From Nocardiopsis sp. FR4 (GTDB lineage: Bacteria; Actinomycetota; Actinomycetes; Streptosporangiales; Streptosporangiaceae): DNA of 63,229 bases. The translations under genes and the position numbers were made by a program. Position 1 is the first letter of the stretch. The number at the start of each line of letters is the position of its first letter. The stretch lies in assembly GCF_009830945.1 (NCBI RefSeq), contig NZ_ML776454.1:1-63229 (forward strand), given 5' to 3'. Shown here piece after piece: positions 35,394 through 47,100 of the stretch. The notes beneath the pieces were generated by a model, which ran no database searches, had not been told where the DNA came from, and worked only from the letters and a program-made list of their open reading frames with translations.

Positions 35394-36272
35394 CTAGCGG
35401 GGGCCCGCGCCGGTGACGAGCCCCTGGGACTCGACCACGGTGAGCTCCACCTGGGAGGTCGTGACGAGCTGGTTGAGGGTGCCCGCCGTTCCGTCGGAGA
35501 ACCGCCAGCCGGTGTCCCAGGCGACCTCGACGGTGACAGTGTGGGCGCCGCCGGCCGGCGAGGGGCGGGTGTAGACGTGGCCGCAGTCGGGGGAGGGCGC
35601 GTCGGGGGCGTGCACGGCCGGGTCGTAGGGGGTGCCCGGGCCCTCGCACTCGATCCGGGTGCCGTCACCCAGGGTCCAGGCGGTGGCGACCGGGGTCGCG
35701 GTGACCGTCAGGGACAGGTCGGCGATCTCGGCGGAGGCGCTCTCGGCCCCCCACTCCTGGGTGTCGACCCACAGCCAGACGGGGGTGTTGACCAGGACCA
35801 GGGAGTCGGCGCCCGGGGAGGTGACGATGGTGGGCGGGGGCAGCTCGAAGGAGGCCAGGGACTCCTGGAGGGCGGTGAGGGGGTCGGTGCCCGCGGTCCC
35901 CTCGGCACCCTCACCGCCGAAGACGGCGTCCCAGTCGACCGCGTCCCAGTCGACCTGGCTCCAGTCGACCGCGTCCCAGTCGACCGCGTCCCAGTCGACC
36001 TGGCTCCAGTCGGTGCCCCCGTCCGCGGGGGCCCCGGCGGAGCCGTCCGCGCCGGTGCCGCCGCCGGTACCGGTGCCGCCGCCGGATCCGGGCAGACCGC
36101 CGTTCCTGAGCAGCCAGGTCAGGAGGATCCGGCACCCGGGGCCGCCGTTGCTCCCGCACTCGACGCTGCCCAGGAAGGAGCCCCCGTCGGCGGAGGCGGG
36201 AGCGGCGGTGCCCACCGCCAGCAGGGCCGCCACGGCGACCGCGGCAGCGGCGGGGGGCGTGGTTCTCAACAT
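35394..36272 (-). CDS. Secreted Tad-locus protein with DWxxV repeats
   Basis: The product is 292 aa. A Sec signal peptide (AAAVAVAALLAVGTAAPASA) ends after ASA. A mature Gly/Thr/Ser-rich linker follows, then six tandem pentapeptides of the form DW(S/D)(Q/A)V near residues 89-120. The C-terminal half contains PPPTIVTSPGADSLVLVNTP with VWLWVDTQEW and Cys-containing segments, typical of the conserved secreted protein in actinobacterial Tad loci. A role as a wall or pilus-tip factor is inferred. It overlaps the lipoprotein gene by 7 nt. Confidence 0.78.
   Translation of the reverse strand: MLRTTPPAAAAVAVAALLAVGTAAPASADGGSFLGSVECGSNGGPGCRILLTWLLRNGGLPGSGGGTGTGGGTGADGSAGAPADGGTDWSQVDWDAVDWDAVDWSQVDWDAVDWDAVFGGEGAEGTAGTDPLTALQESLASFELPPPTIVTSPGADSLVLVNTPVWLWVDTQEWGAESASAEIADLSLTVTATPVATAWTLGDGTRIECEGPGTPYDPAVHAPDAPSPDCGHVYTRPSPAGGAHTVTVEVAWDTGWRFSDGTAGTLNQLVTTSQVELTVVESQGLVTGAGPR
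35932..36012 (-). repeat. Tandem 15-nt repeats inside the secreted Tad protein gene
   Basis: Units such as CGACCGCGTCCCAGT and CGACCTGGCTCCAGT recur in direct tandem across this stretch, encoding the DWxxV pentapeptides on the minus strand. The copies are nearly identical, so slippage-driven length change between strains is likely. Confidence 0.75.
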
Positions 36273-36847
36273 GATCCTGTCTCCCAGATGCGCAGGTCGG
36301 ACACGCGCCAGGCGAGTCCGTCGTGGGTGAGCGTGGCCTCGACGCGGCGCGTGCCGGCCTGGCCGGGGGCGCCGACGCCCAGGCTCCAGCCGGAGTCGTC
36401 GAGGCAGTCGGTGATGGTGGCCCGGTCGGAGTCCTCGATGTGCGCCTCGGGGGCCAGGACGGGTTCGCCGGTGGCCAGCACGCCCTGGGTGCGGGCCTGT
36501 TCCAGGGCGGTGTTCATGAGGACCAGGGCCGCGCCGACGGCGTGCCGTTCCAGGTCGTCGGAGCTGGCCGCTCCCTCGTGGGACGCGGCCACCACCGCGT
36601 CCCACATGCCGGTGTAGGCGGTGAGCACGGCCTCCTCCTCGCTCTGCGGCGCGAAGGCGGACGGCTCGGCCGAGGGGTCCGCGCCCGACGCGGTTCCGGC
36701 GGGCGCGGAGGATGCGGCGCACCCGACCGCCAGGGCCAGGAGCACCCCCGCTCCGCCGAGGGCGGCGGTCCGGCGGGGTGTGTCGGTCCAGCTCCCGGGT
36801 GTCGGTCTTCGGTCTCCTGCACGGACGGAGGAGGAAGCGGGGAACAC
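36266..36847 (-). CDS. Tad-operon lipoprotein, hypothetical
   Basis: The product is 193 aa from the GTG at 36847. A basic start (DTPRRTAALGG) precedes a hydrophobic run ending ALAVGCAASS, a likely lipobox with Cys43. The mature part has a Ser/Ala-rich linker and a globular domain with EEEAVLTAYTGMWDAVVAAS and a late DCLDDSGWSLG segment, as in small SnoaL/NTF2-like secreted proteins of actinobacteria. It is the first gene of the Tad operon. Its specific function is unknown. Confidence 0.7.
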   Translation of the reverse strand: MFPASSSVRAGDRRPTPGSWTDTPRRTAALGGAGVLLALAVGCAASSAPAGTASGADPSAEPSAFAPQSEEEAVLTAYTGMWDAVVAASHEGAASSDDLERHAVGAALVLMNTALEQARTQGVLATGEPVLAPEAHIEDSDRATITDCLDDSGWSLGVGAPGQAGTRRVEATLTHDGLAWRVSDLRIWETGSC

Positions 36848-37153
36848 GGGGACGCACCTCGTCTTCGAGAGGACTACACACCCCTGAATGTTGATTTAGG
36901 TGTGTTTCGAGTTGTCTTTATGTGAGCTTAAAGAAGAAGCATGTCGCTCAACAACCCCCACAGGACCCCAAAAGGCTTGTGATGAAGGCGACTTTCGGCC
37001 ATCCGGAAGAAAAGGCGTCACCCGCGCACCACACAGGCAAACGCACAAGAAACAACATTTGAACAGGCGGCGCGGACCAGCGGCCGCACGGGGCGCGACC
37101 GCCTCGGAGAGCGGGCCCGGCCTTTGGGCCGGACCCGCTCGACGGGGCTCGGC
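36848..37153. promoter_or_regulatory. Promoter region of Tad operon and DeoR-like terminator
   Basis: About 300 bp. The part 36880-37070 is markedly AT-richer than the surroundings and should contain the promoter of the minus-strand Tad operon. A hairpin with arms GAGCGGGCCCGGCC (37109-37122) and GGCCGGACCCGCTC (37127-37140), one mismatch and loop TTTG, lies just after the stop of the DeoR-like gene and is its terminator. No gene is seen. Confidence 0.6.
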
Positions 37154-37759
37154 TCAGACCTCGAGGACGCTGGGGCCGCGCCCGCGGAGCCGGTTCAGCT
37201 CGCGGGTGTCGGGACCGGCCTCGGTGATGAGGTGGTCGACCTCGGAGACCACCGCGAACCGGGCGAGCTGGTCGTCGCCGATCCTGGCCCGGTCGGCGAG
37301 CAGCACGACCCGGCGCGAGGCGCGCACCATCGCCCGGCGGGCCATGACCTCGGCCGGGTCCTGGCAGGTCAGCCCCCGGTCGAGCGAGACGCCCCCGGTG
37401 GTCAGGAAGGCCACGTCCACGTGCAGCTGCTCCAACAGGTGCACGTGGGCCACCGTGGCGGGAAGCCCGCGCACGCGCCCGCCGAGCAGGTGCACGCCCA
37501 GGTCGGCGCGCGGGGACAGGCGCAGGGCCGCGGTGACGGAGTTGGTGACCACGGTCAGCCCCGGCGCGGCGGGCAGCAGCGACGCCAGCATCTCCGCCTC
37601 GGGCCCGGAGTCCAACAGGATCACCCCGTCGCGGGGCACCTCCGCGGCGGCGGCCCGGGCGATGCGCTCCCGGGCCTCGGCCAGGCGCGGCGGTGGCGGA
37701 CGGAGCGCCTCCGCCTCGCCGTACCCGACACTGACGGAACCACCCCTGGAAAGGACCAC
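37154..37759 (-). CDS. DeoR-type sensor domain protein lacking the HTH
   Basis: The product is 201 aa from the GTG at 37759. It has a strong AGGAGG just upstream, so the short form looks genuine. The sequence RERIARAAAAEVPRDGVILLDSG, LTVVTNSVTAALRL and VHLLGGRVRGL, with HVDVAFLTTGGVSLDRGLT and VVLLADRARIG, is the DeoRC ligand-binding domain of DeoR/GlpR repressors. The 55-65 residue N-terminal helix-turn-helix that normally precedes it is absent, and I find none in any frame upstream. It may be a truncated repressor, a stand-alone sugar-phosphate sensor, or an isomerase-like protein of the same fold. Confidence 0.78.
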   Translation of the reverse strand: MVLSRGGSVSVGYGEAEALRPPPPRLAEARERIARAAAAEVPRDGVILLDSGPEAEMLASLLPAAPGLTVVTNSVTAALRLSPRADLGVHLLGGRVRGLPATVAHVHLLEQLHVDVAFLTTGGVSLDRGLTCQDPAEVMARRAMVRASRRVVLLADRARIGDDQLARFAVVSEVDHLITEAGPDTRELNRLRGRGPSVLEV

Positions 37760-38193
37760 CGGGGGCCTCCTGATCCTCGATATCCACGAATGCCGTTGGG
37801 GACTCGGCTCGGACCGCCCCGGAGGGCGGATCCGGCCGCACGACCGCTCCGCACGGCGGGAAGAACTTTTCGGCCGCAGGGGAACGGCGGCTGAATGCGG
37901 AACCAGTACCGGAAGAAGCGTGGCGGAACTGCCACCGGGACCGAAACCGGGCCCACGGAGGCGATCCGCGCGCCCACCGGCACGGACGGGCTGTGTCCAG
38001 CGGATGAACCCCCCTCCGACCAGGAACGGGACCGGACGGGCGCCCGTCTACGCGGAGTCATGACTCCGACACACAACTGATAGCACAGACACGGGCGCAA
38101 ACAAAGACTGGAAAGCGACCACTTCCACATCCGGTCGCTCCGGTGCTACGTTCGTGCTCGCGCTCAGCGGCGGTCCGGGAGGTGGCATCACGC
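37760..38193. promoter_or_regulatory. Upstream region of the giant toxin gene
   Basis: About 430 bp. On the plus strand TTCCAC (38122-38127) and TACGTT (38146-38151) are 18 bp apart and could be a -35/-10 pair. AGCGACC (38113-38119) and GGTCGCT (38132-38138) form a perfect 7-bp inverted repeat overlapping the -35 element, a possible operator. GGGAGGT (38177-38183) is the ribosome binding site. No other gene is supported. Confidence 0.4.
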
Positions 38194-41100
38194 ATGCCGT
38201 TGAACCACAACATGCCGGAGTCGTCGCGCAAGGCCATCCAGGTCCTCACCGGGATCGAGGTGCCCACCGCCGACCCGCTGGCGATGCGTGCGACGGCCGA
38301 GATCTACGAGGTCGTCGGCAACCGCCTGCGCGGCGAGCTCACCGAGCTCATGGAACTGACCCGCAAGCGGGTGCGGTCCAACTTCGGCGGTCGCGCCGCC
38401 GAGTTCTACGACCGCTCCCTGGACCAGTTCACCAAGGGTGAGAACGACTACCTCGGCGGCGCGGCGGAGACGGCCTACACCCTGGTCAGGGAGATGCGTC
38501 GGGGCGCGGCCAACGCCGAGTACATGGCCGCGATGGTGATCGGCCAGCTCGTCCAGCTGCTGGTCGAGATCGCCTGGGCCATCGCCACGGCCAAGTTCAC
38601 CTTCGGCGCCTCCCTGAAGCTCATCCCGGTCTTCAAGGCGATCCGGAGCCTGGCGATGCGCCGCATCCTGGCGTGGTTCCTGCTGACCGTGCCCGGACAC
38701 CAGATCGTCAGCCAGCTCTTCGCCAGCCTCGACAGCATCATCCAGCGCATGCAGATCGCCAACGGCACGCGCGACACGTGGGACCACGACCTCACCAAGG
38801 GCGCGCACGTGGGCGCGGTCTTCGAGGGGCTGGTCTCGGCGGGGCTCTCGGCGGGTGTGAGCGGTCTCTTCGACAACCAGCTCAAGAACGTCTTCAAGAC
38901 GCATCTGGACAACCTGCGGGCCGTCCCCGACCCCCGCCCGGATCCGGTTCCGGCCCCCAAGGTCGGGGCCGGTCCCGACCCGAGGGCCGACCCCCTGCCC
39001 GATCCGGTACCGCCCCCGAAGCCGGACCCCGGCCCGGTGCCCCCGCCCAAGGCGGCCCCCGAGCCGGACCCCGTGAACGTGCCCGGCCAACGCGACGGGG
39101 ACGGCGCCCCCTCCCTCAACAAGGACCTCGCCGAGCTGTTCGGCCGCCACAACGACGAGATGCTCTTCCCCTTCGGCGGCAACAGCCCGCCCGGTGCGAA
39201 GGCCTGGGGCAACTCGGCCAGCGCGGCGGGGCTACGCAACGACGTCTCCGACCTCTTCGAGAAGCACTTCGGGCACCTGGTCGGCCCGGCGGCCGCCCGC
39301 AGGCTGGGCGACGACTACGCCGAGGCCCTCATCCGGAACTGGAGCGGCCCCGACCTGCCGAAGAGCCTGTCCAAGGCCCTGGGCGACTCGCTGCCCGCGC
39401 ACGTGCGCAACCACCTCGCCGACACGCCCGCCGGGCTGCGCTCCGCCCTGCACTCGCACAACGCCAGGGGCGGCGTGTACGCGCAGCGCCTGGGAGCGGG
39501 CGCGGGCAGCGGCGCGCTGGAGGGCTACCTCGGCGAGGGCGCGGGCAACGCGGCCCTGGGTGAGGGGTGGAAGGCCTCGGTGTGGTCGGCCACCGCCGGG
39601 GCCAGCCAGGCCACGACCCAGAGCGTGACCACGGACGTGACGCTGCGCGGCATGGACGCGCTCAGGAACCCGCCGGTCCTGCCCGAGGCCGAGGAGCCGC
39701 TCCCCAGGACCGAGACCGCTCCCCCCTCCCCCTCCGACGGCACGGTCCCGACGAACGCGCCGGGCCGGGAAGCCGACCAGGACCCCCGCGGCGGAGACAC
39801 CCCGTCCGGGGGAGACGGCGGCGGCCCGCGCGGCGGTGGCGGAGCGGACCGTGACCCGCGGGGCGACGGGGACTCCGACCGGCGCGAGCCCGGCACCGAT
39901 CCCGGTACCGGCGCCGACAGCACCACCGCCGTCGGCGGCGCGACCCCGGACCCGCGCGACGGCCAGGACCCCACCCGGAACGGCACCGAGGGCGACGACG
40001 AGCCGCGGGCGAACGCCGACACCGCCCCGGCCTCCACCACCGCGCCCGCAACGAGCCGCGACGCGCCCCCCGGCGGCACCGCCCCGGGCTCCGCCGGCCA
40101 GCAGGACGAGGGCTCGGCCGCCGACCGCGCCTGGTCGTCGGGGAACATCCTCAACACACCCACCGGCGCGGACGCAGGACCACCGCCCTACGCCGCCGAC
40201 GCCCCGCCGCCCGCCTACTCCGCCTACGGGCTGCTCGACGCGCTGGGCCTGGGCGACGGCAAGAGCGGGCTCCCGCTCCCCGGGGTCAAGGGCGGTTTCC
40301 CCTTCACCGCCGCCCCCGTCCCGGTTCCGGACTGGATCACCGCCCCGCAGGTCTTCAGCGTCAACGAGATCGTGCTCGACGACCCGGCCGCCGCACAGGC
40401 CGCCGTCACCGAGGCCCTGGCGGACCGGGGGGCCTCCGGAAACGGGGGCTCCCCCGGCCAGCCGGGGGGCTCTTCCGACCAGGCGGGAGACTCCCCCGAC
40501 CGGGGGGAGGACCCCACGACGGGAACCACGACCCGGTCGGGAGGGGACGAGCGGAGCGGGGACGACCTCCCCCCGCCGTACACCGGGCCGCCCGTGCGGA
40601 CCGTCGGCGGGGACGCCCAACCCGGCGGTCCCCTCACCGGCACCCCCGCCCAGGAGGAGCGGACCGGACCCCCCGCCCCCGGAACCGAGCCCGTCGCCGC
40701 GGACCCGAACCCCTCCCCGGACGAGACCCCCCTCACCGACGCACCGTCGGGTGGGCACACGGGAGAGCGGCAGGGGCCGCCCGGCGACGGGCACCGCGAC
40801 ACGAAGGCGGAGGAGGGCACGGCCGCCCCGAGCCCGGTCACGGAGCGGGCCGAGGACCCGGCGGTCGAGCACAGGGAACAGCCGAGCGCGCCCGCGGTAC
40901 CCCCCGCGACTGTGGTGTCCCCCGCGACCGCGGTGCCCCCGGTCGCGGCCCCGGCGCACCCGCCCGCCGACAACCCGGCGTCCGGCGACGGGCAGCCCAG
41001 GGCAAGGCCCACTCGGGAGCCCTCGCCCCCTCGCGACGGGGAGCGGCGCGCTCCGGGCACGCCGGGCGAGGAGGCGCCAGCCCCCTCCACCAGCTCGGAC

Positions 41101-44100
41101 GGCTCCCCGTCCCCGGTGTCCGAACCCGCTCCCGCCCCCGCGCGGAACGAGGTGTCCACGGCCACGGACGTCCGGGGCACGCTTCCGGGCGACGACGCGG
41201 CCACGGGCGGCGGACCGGCCTCCGCCGGCGTGGAGAACGGTCCGAACGTACCGAGGACCTCCACGGAGAGCTCGGGGGACGTGTCCCGGTCCGACGAGGG
41301 CGGTGATCCGGCGGGGAGCACGCACGCCCCCCGCGTTCCGGAGGACCCGCCCCAGAAGGAGTCCGCCGACGACCGGGGCGACGACTCCCAGGGCACCGAC
41401 GACCAGACGGACGACCAGGGCTCCGACGGCTCGGGGAGCGGTGCCGAGCGCGGCACCCGCACCGGCTCCGAGGAGGGGAGCGCCCCTCTCGGGGACGACG
41501 GCCCGCCGCCACCGCCTCCCCCGTCCGACCAGTCCCCACCGCCCCCGCCCGGGGGCCAGCGGACCGGGGACGGGAGCGGCACCGAAGGAGACACGGGCGC
41601 CGGCACCGGCAGCGGGGACGAGAACGGCGGTGTCCGTCCGCCCGCCGGGAACCAGGACGAGGGCGGACGGGGCGAGACCCCGAACGGAGACGGCCCGGGG
41701 GAGGGGGCGGACAGACGGGACGGCCAGGAGAGCAGTCAGGACAACCGGCCCCCGCTGCCCGCCCCGCCCCCCGGCTCCCCTGTCCCCCACCCCTATCAGG
41801 GATCGTTCCGGGCGGACCCCGACAGCCCCTCCTACGACCTGAGCTACCTCCTGACGTCGAGCCTGCTCACCTCGTCGATGGTCCACGCCGAGCACATGCA
41901 CCCGTTCGTGAACGACACGCTCAACGCGCACAACGTCGAGGCGGAGACGGTCGACGCGGTGCACGCGGACATCGCGGCCCAGGCGCGCCGGGACATGAGC
42001 GGCTTCTTCACGCCGGAGGGCTTCCGGACCACGGTGACGCGCCCGGACGGGTCCACCTGGCAGGCCACCCTGCGGATGCGCCCCCTCCTGAACGACTTCC
42101 GCCACGTTCCCTCGGACAGGGCCGGGGGCCCGGCCGCACCGGAGACGAAGCTGGTCGACGAGGCCGGGGAGAGCAACCCCGCCGAGGGCAGCAGGGGCTA
42201 CGGCGGCAACAAGTACGTCGGTTTCGGCTTCCAGGTCTCACCGCTGCTGCTGGGCACCACGGGCGCGGGCGACGTGGGACCGCGCTTCTTCCTCAGGGGC
42301 TTCGGCGGAACCCGCCAGCGGGCGACCGGACAGACGACCTCGACCCTGTCCGACGGTTACACCAGTTACGAGATCAAGGGCAAGCCGGAGCTGTACGCCT
42401 CCGACCTGGTCCTGGACTTCGACATGAGACCGGTCGCCGCCCCGGAGGGAGTCCGCGGCGGCGACCACGTACGCGGACAGGCGTTCTCCGGCGACGGCCT
42501 AGTGCTGACCCTGCCGGGCAAGGTCGTCGGGCACGGCGTGCCGGGGCGGTTCGAGGTCACCGACCCCTTCGCCCCCGCCGGGCCGGAGCAGAACGGCCGG
42601 GAGGGCAACGGTCGGCAGGACCGCGCCCCGGAACAGGACCGGTCCGCCGACGGCACGGCCTCACGCGACACGCGGGAGACGGACGGGGAGACCGGGAACC
42701 GCCGGGCGGAGGGCGAACGGTCCGGCGGCTCTCCGGCCTCCGACCACACGGGTGCGACCCGGGTTCCGCCCAGCCCGCACGCGGGCAACAACCACCCCAT
42801 CTCCGTGAGCCCCGTCCTTCCGAGCGACCAGAACGGCCCACACGCCGACAAAACCCTCCCGGACTGGATCCGCGAGTACCTCTGGCCCGCCGAGAAACAC
42901 CGCACATGGTGGTCGTTCCGGGAGTCGGCCGTCCCCGGTTCCAAGGAGCGCCACCGCAAACGCGTGGAATCCTTCAACGACCAGGTCACGGAGAAGTTCG
43001 GGGACAAGTCCCTGCGCAACAACCTGCCGAAGATGACCAACGGACCCGCGGTCTTCACCGTCACCGACCCCGGGGGCGACGTCCGGATGGTGAGCATCAC
43101 CTCGGTGCCGGTGTCCTACACCCCCAAGGACCACGGCATCCCGCCCGGCAAGTACATCAAGGCCAACAAGACCGAGCGGGAGAGCGGGACGTCGCTCAGG
43201 CACAGCGACTTCCTGGGCTTCACCGCGGGCGCGGGCGTCAGCGTCGACACCGGGCAGGCCGGCGGGACGCACAAGGTCCGGGTGGACGCCGCGGCGCTCG
43301 AAGGCGGGGTGCGCGGCCGGTCCACGAACGAGAGCACCAGGTCCTCCTCCGGTTCCGTCAACCGGATGAACTACGGCAAGGCCCCCGCCTCGGCGTACGA
43401 GGTCGAGCGCAACTACTACGTCCACTTCGACGGGGACCCCGGTACCTACCGCTTCCACGGCAGCAGCGTGGAGATCCTCAACGACGAGGAGGTGCGCGTC
43501 ATGAAGGGGGAGAGCCCGTCCGACAAGACGCCGCCGCGGCTGGCCCCCATCCCCGAGGAGGCGCCGCCGCCCCAGCCGGACCCCACGACGACGAGCGGCG
43601 ACCGGAACACTCCCACCGGCTCGCCGGACCCCGCACCGCCCACGGGCGCAACCCCCGACAGCGACGGTTCCCACGGCGGGGACGGCACCCGCAACAGCGA
43701 CGGAGACGGAGACGGCGCCCAGAGCGGTACCGCCCCCCGGGACGGCAACGGCACCCGTGCCGAGAACGGGGGCCCCGCCCTGCGCCCTCCCCGGCCCAAC
43801 CTGACCGGAGACCACCCGGTCTCCCTGCACGGGGCCACCCCGCGCGAGTTCACCTGGCCGGACGGCAGCCAGTACCGGCAGTTCGGCGAACACCAGCGCA
43901 ACGTCTACCAGGAGGTCGCCTACCGGGTGCTGAGGGAACTGGCCAACAAGCGCCCGGGAATGGTGCTGCCCGAGCTGGCCAGGAGCAGGGAGGACTACGC
44001 GCGGCGGCCGGGCCGGCCGAACGAGGGCCTCTTCAGCCACTCCCCGCGCGAGTTCCGCCCCTTCCGGCGCGACCACGACGTCGCCGTCTTCAACACGCAC

Positions 44101-47100
44101 CGGGTCATGGACGCGATCTCCGCCGCGGGCTTCAAGAGCGGTGTGGACGACATGGCCCACCTGGGGCTGACCATCCACCTGGTCGAGTCGAACAGGTTCA
44201 GCCCGTCCTCCCTCTTCAAGGGCGGGCGGGACACGATCCGCCCGCCGTTCGTGACGGTACGGGTCAACGCCGACTTCGGGGCCCTGCGGCACGCCGGGGA
44301 CACCGCGCGGGGCACCGGCGGCGAGTACACCGGCGCGGCCGAGCGCACCAGCGGCTCCGGTTCCCAGATCCGGAAGACGGGCCGGTTCACCAGCGGTCTC
44401 TACGCACGGCGCAGCGACGCGCTCGACTCGGGCGGCGCCCCCAAGGACGGCGGCGTGGTGGCGGCCACCCTGCAGTACAACAGCTCCAAGGGAGACGGAC
44501 GGGGCATCGGCGTCAAGACCGCGAGCGAGGAGGTCGTCCAGTACCCCGAGGGCTCCAGCGTGTGGAACTCCGACGTCCGCATCTCGGCGAGGTTCTACGA
44601 CGAGAGCAACGACCTCGGCATGACCTCGTCCGACACGCCCCTCAGGGAGCGCGGGACCGACCTGCTGAACGAGCCGATCCAGGCCCTGGCGACCATGGAC
44701 ACCGCCAAGGCCGTGCCGGACGGCGGCCAACGGCCGAACGGAGCCCCCTCCGCCCCGGCCCCCGGGATCCGGGCGATCACTCCCGACCGGGCCCGGGAGA
44801 TCATCGAGGCCCACACGAGGCCTGATCCGGAGAGTGTGCGCAGGACCCGCGACCCGGGCGCCCCGTTCCGCCGCTCCGGCAACGGGAACGCCCCCCAGGG
44901 CCCTCGGGGCGAACAGAACACCCGGAACGACCAGGACTCCCCAGGAGACCGGGGCACCCGCGACAACCAGCCCCCCGCGAACGCACCGGTCGGCCAGCGC
45001 ACCGCACCGCCCGGTCCCGGTCAGCGGAACACCACCGACGGTCGGACCGGGGAGCACACGAGCCCGGTTCCGGAGGGCGGCCAGCGGCAGGGCGACCAGT
45101 CGCCCCCCGCCCCCACCGGTGAACGGGGCGGCTCCGACCCGGCGCCGACCGGGGGGAACGACGCCCCCGTGACCGGGACGGACGGCGACCGCCGAGGCGA
45201 GCGCCCCGGGTCGGCGATCCAGCGGCGCCGCGACCAGGTGATCCGCGACCTGCCCACGACCGTCGAGAACGTCAACACCCGGATCCCCACCGGCCCCGAC
45301 GGCCGGGAATCCTCACTGACCGAGGTCGTCTACTCCGCCCTGAGCGGGGCCGAACCCGGCCAGCCCGGCTCCAGCCGCGGCCTGCGCACGTTCCTGACCA
45401 GCGGCCAGGGCGGCGCCCAGTTCTTCCCGAACCTCCTCTCCCCCGAGAACCTCGCGGGCAACCCCGCCCTGAACTCCTCCGGGGGCGTACGCGCGCGCAT
45501 CGAGACCGACAGCGGGTGGTACTCCCCCTTCACCCACCGGGTGACGACGGCCACCAGGTTCCTGCTCGACTCCGTCGACCACTTCGAGCGGGTCAAGGGA
45601 GCGATCGTCTGGAAGGACAAGAGGTCCGCCGACGTGTCCGCCAAGACGGGCCGACGGAAGAACCTCGACTTCCTCCTCTCGGGCGCGGGACGCGGCAACC
45701 CCAACCCGGTCCAGCCCCCGACGGACGGCACCGACCCCGGGCCGGGACAACCGCCCAACTCGGCCAACCGTCCCACCCTGCAGGCCGGTCCCGCGGTGGG
45801 CAGGAGCCTCTTCGACCGCTTCACGAACAACAAGCTCACGAACAGGTTCACCGAGGCGCTGGAATTCCATCCCAAGATCGAGATGTCCTACTTCTACTCC
45901 GCCTCGGGTTACGTCACCCAGGCCGTGGAGCGCCTCAGGAGCTGGAGTCTCGGGCCGACCTTCCCCCGCAGCCCGCGCTACGAGGGCCTGGAGGCCTACG
46001 TCAAGGACCTCGTCTCCGGCCTGATCCACATCCGCGACGTCCACCAGAAGGGGCTGGTCGAGGACCGGGTGACGGTCGACGCGGACGGCGACCTGACCGG
46101 ATCCGTCCAGCCCCACCCCAAGGACCCGAGCGACGTCACGCTGCGGCCGGGGTTCGAGGACTCGGGCAAGCTCCTCCAGCCCGCCAACCCCGACCAGGCC
46201 CTGCGGGATCTGGCCAACGACCTGGCGGGGCAGGGGTGGGAGCTGACCCGCGACTCCCGCGAGAGCCTCCTGCACGCGCTCACCACCCACCTGGGGCTCA
46301 CCCCCAACACGGGAACGCCGATTCCGGTGAAGGTGCGGGCCATCGACCACTCGATCGGCCACATGAACGCCCCGACGTCGGCGCCGCTGTCCCTGGACGC
46401 GACGGTCACCGTGAACCTGGACCGGAGCGGCACCCGGATCGAGTACCTGAGCAACACCGAGTACCGGCAGAAACAGGGCTGGGAGGACTCGGACAGGAAC
46501 CAGGAGGGGCGCGAGAGCTCCAGCTCCTCCAACGCCCAGGGAAGCATCCTCCAGCCGCTGCCCCGTTCCGGCGGGGACCAGGCGGGCAACCCCGACCCGT
46601 CGAGCCGCCCCTACCGGATGGACATGCAGGGCGGCGTCTCCGCCTCGGCCTCGGACAACCGGAGCGACAGCGTCAGGGACACCGACAAGCGGTCAGTCGG
46701 GCTGACCATCCTGGAGACGCCCTACGCCAAGGTGTCGATGGACACGCGCCTGCGCGTCGACCTGCACATCTCGGAGAGCCAGGGTTTCGCCAACACCGCC
46801 CTGGGCGAGACCCCCGGTTCGAACGGGCGGCGGGACTTCAGCGGCACCGGAGACTCGGGCCGGGTGGAGGGGCTCTACCCGACCCCCTACCTGGACTTCG
46901 GGCGAGGCGAGGCCCCCGGCACGGACACCACGGTGACCGAAGGCGGCACACCGGACCCGGGCGGCCCCGCCCCCACGCAGAGCACCGGGGAGGCCTCCGG
47001 CCCGCTGGCCGGGAGCCCGGGGAACCGGCCGGTCAACACCGCGAGCCCGGACGGCGATACGGCCCGCGACCCCAACCCCGCCGACACCGGCAGCCCCCGC

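Noticed and set aside
35932..36012. Short regular repeats considered as a CRISPR array
   Set aside because: The units are contiguous 15-mers without spacers, are in frame, and encode DWxxV pentapeptides. No cas genes are near.
39232..42105. 957-aa open frame antisense to the toxin gene
   Set aside because: It is Gly/Arg/Val-rich with no domain and mirrors the codon bias of the plus-strand gene, so it is a GC-driven shadow. The same holds for the long minus-strand frames at 42661-45057 and 47980-49581.
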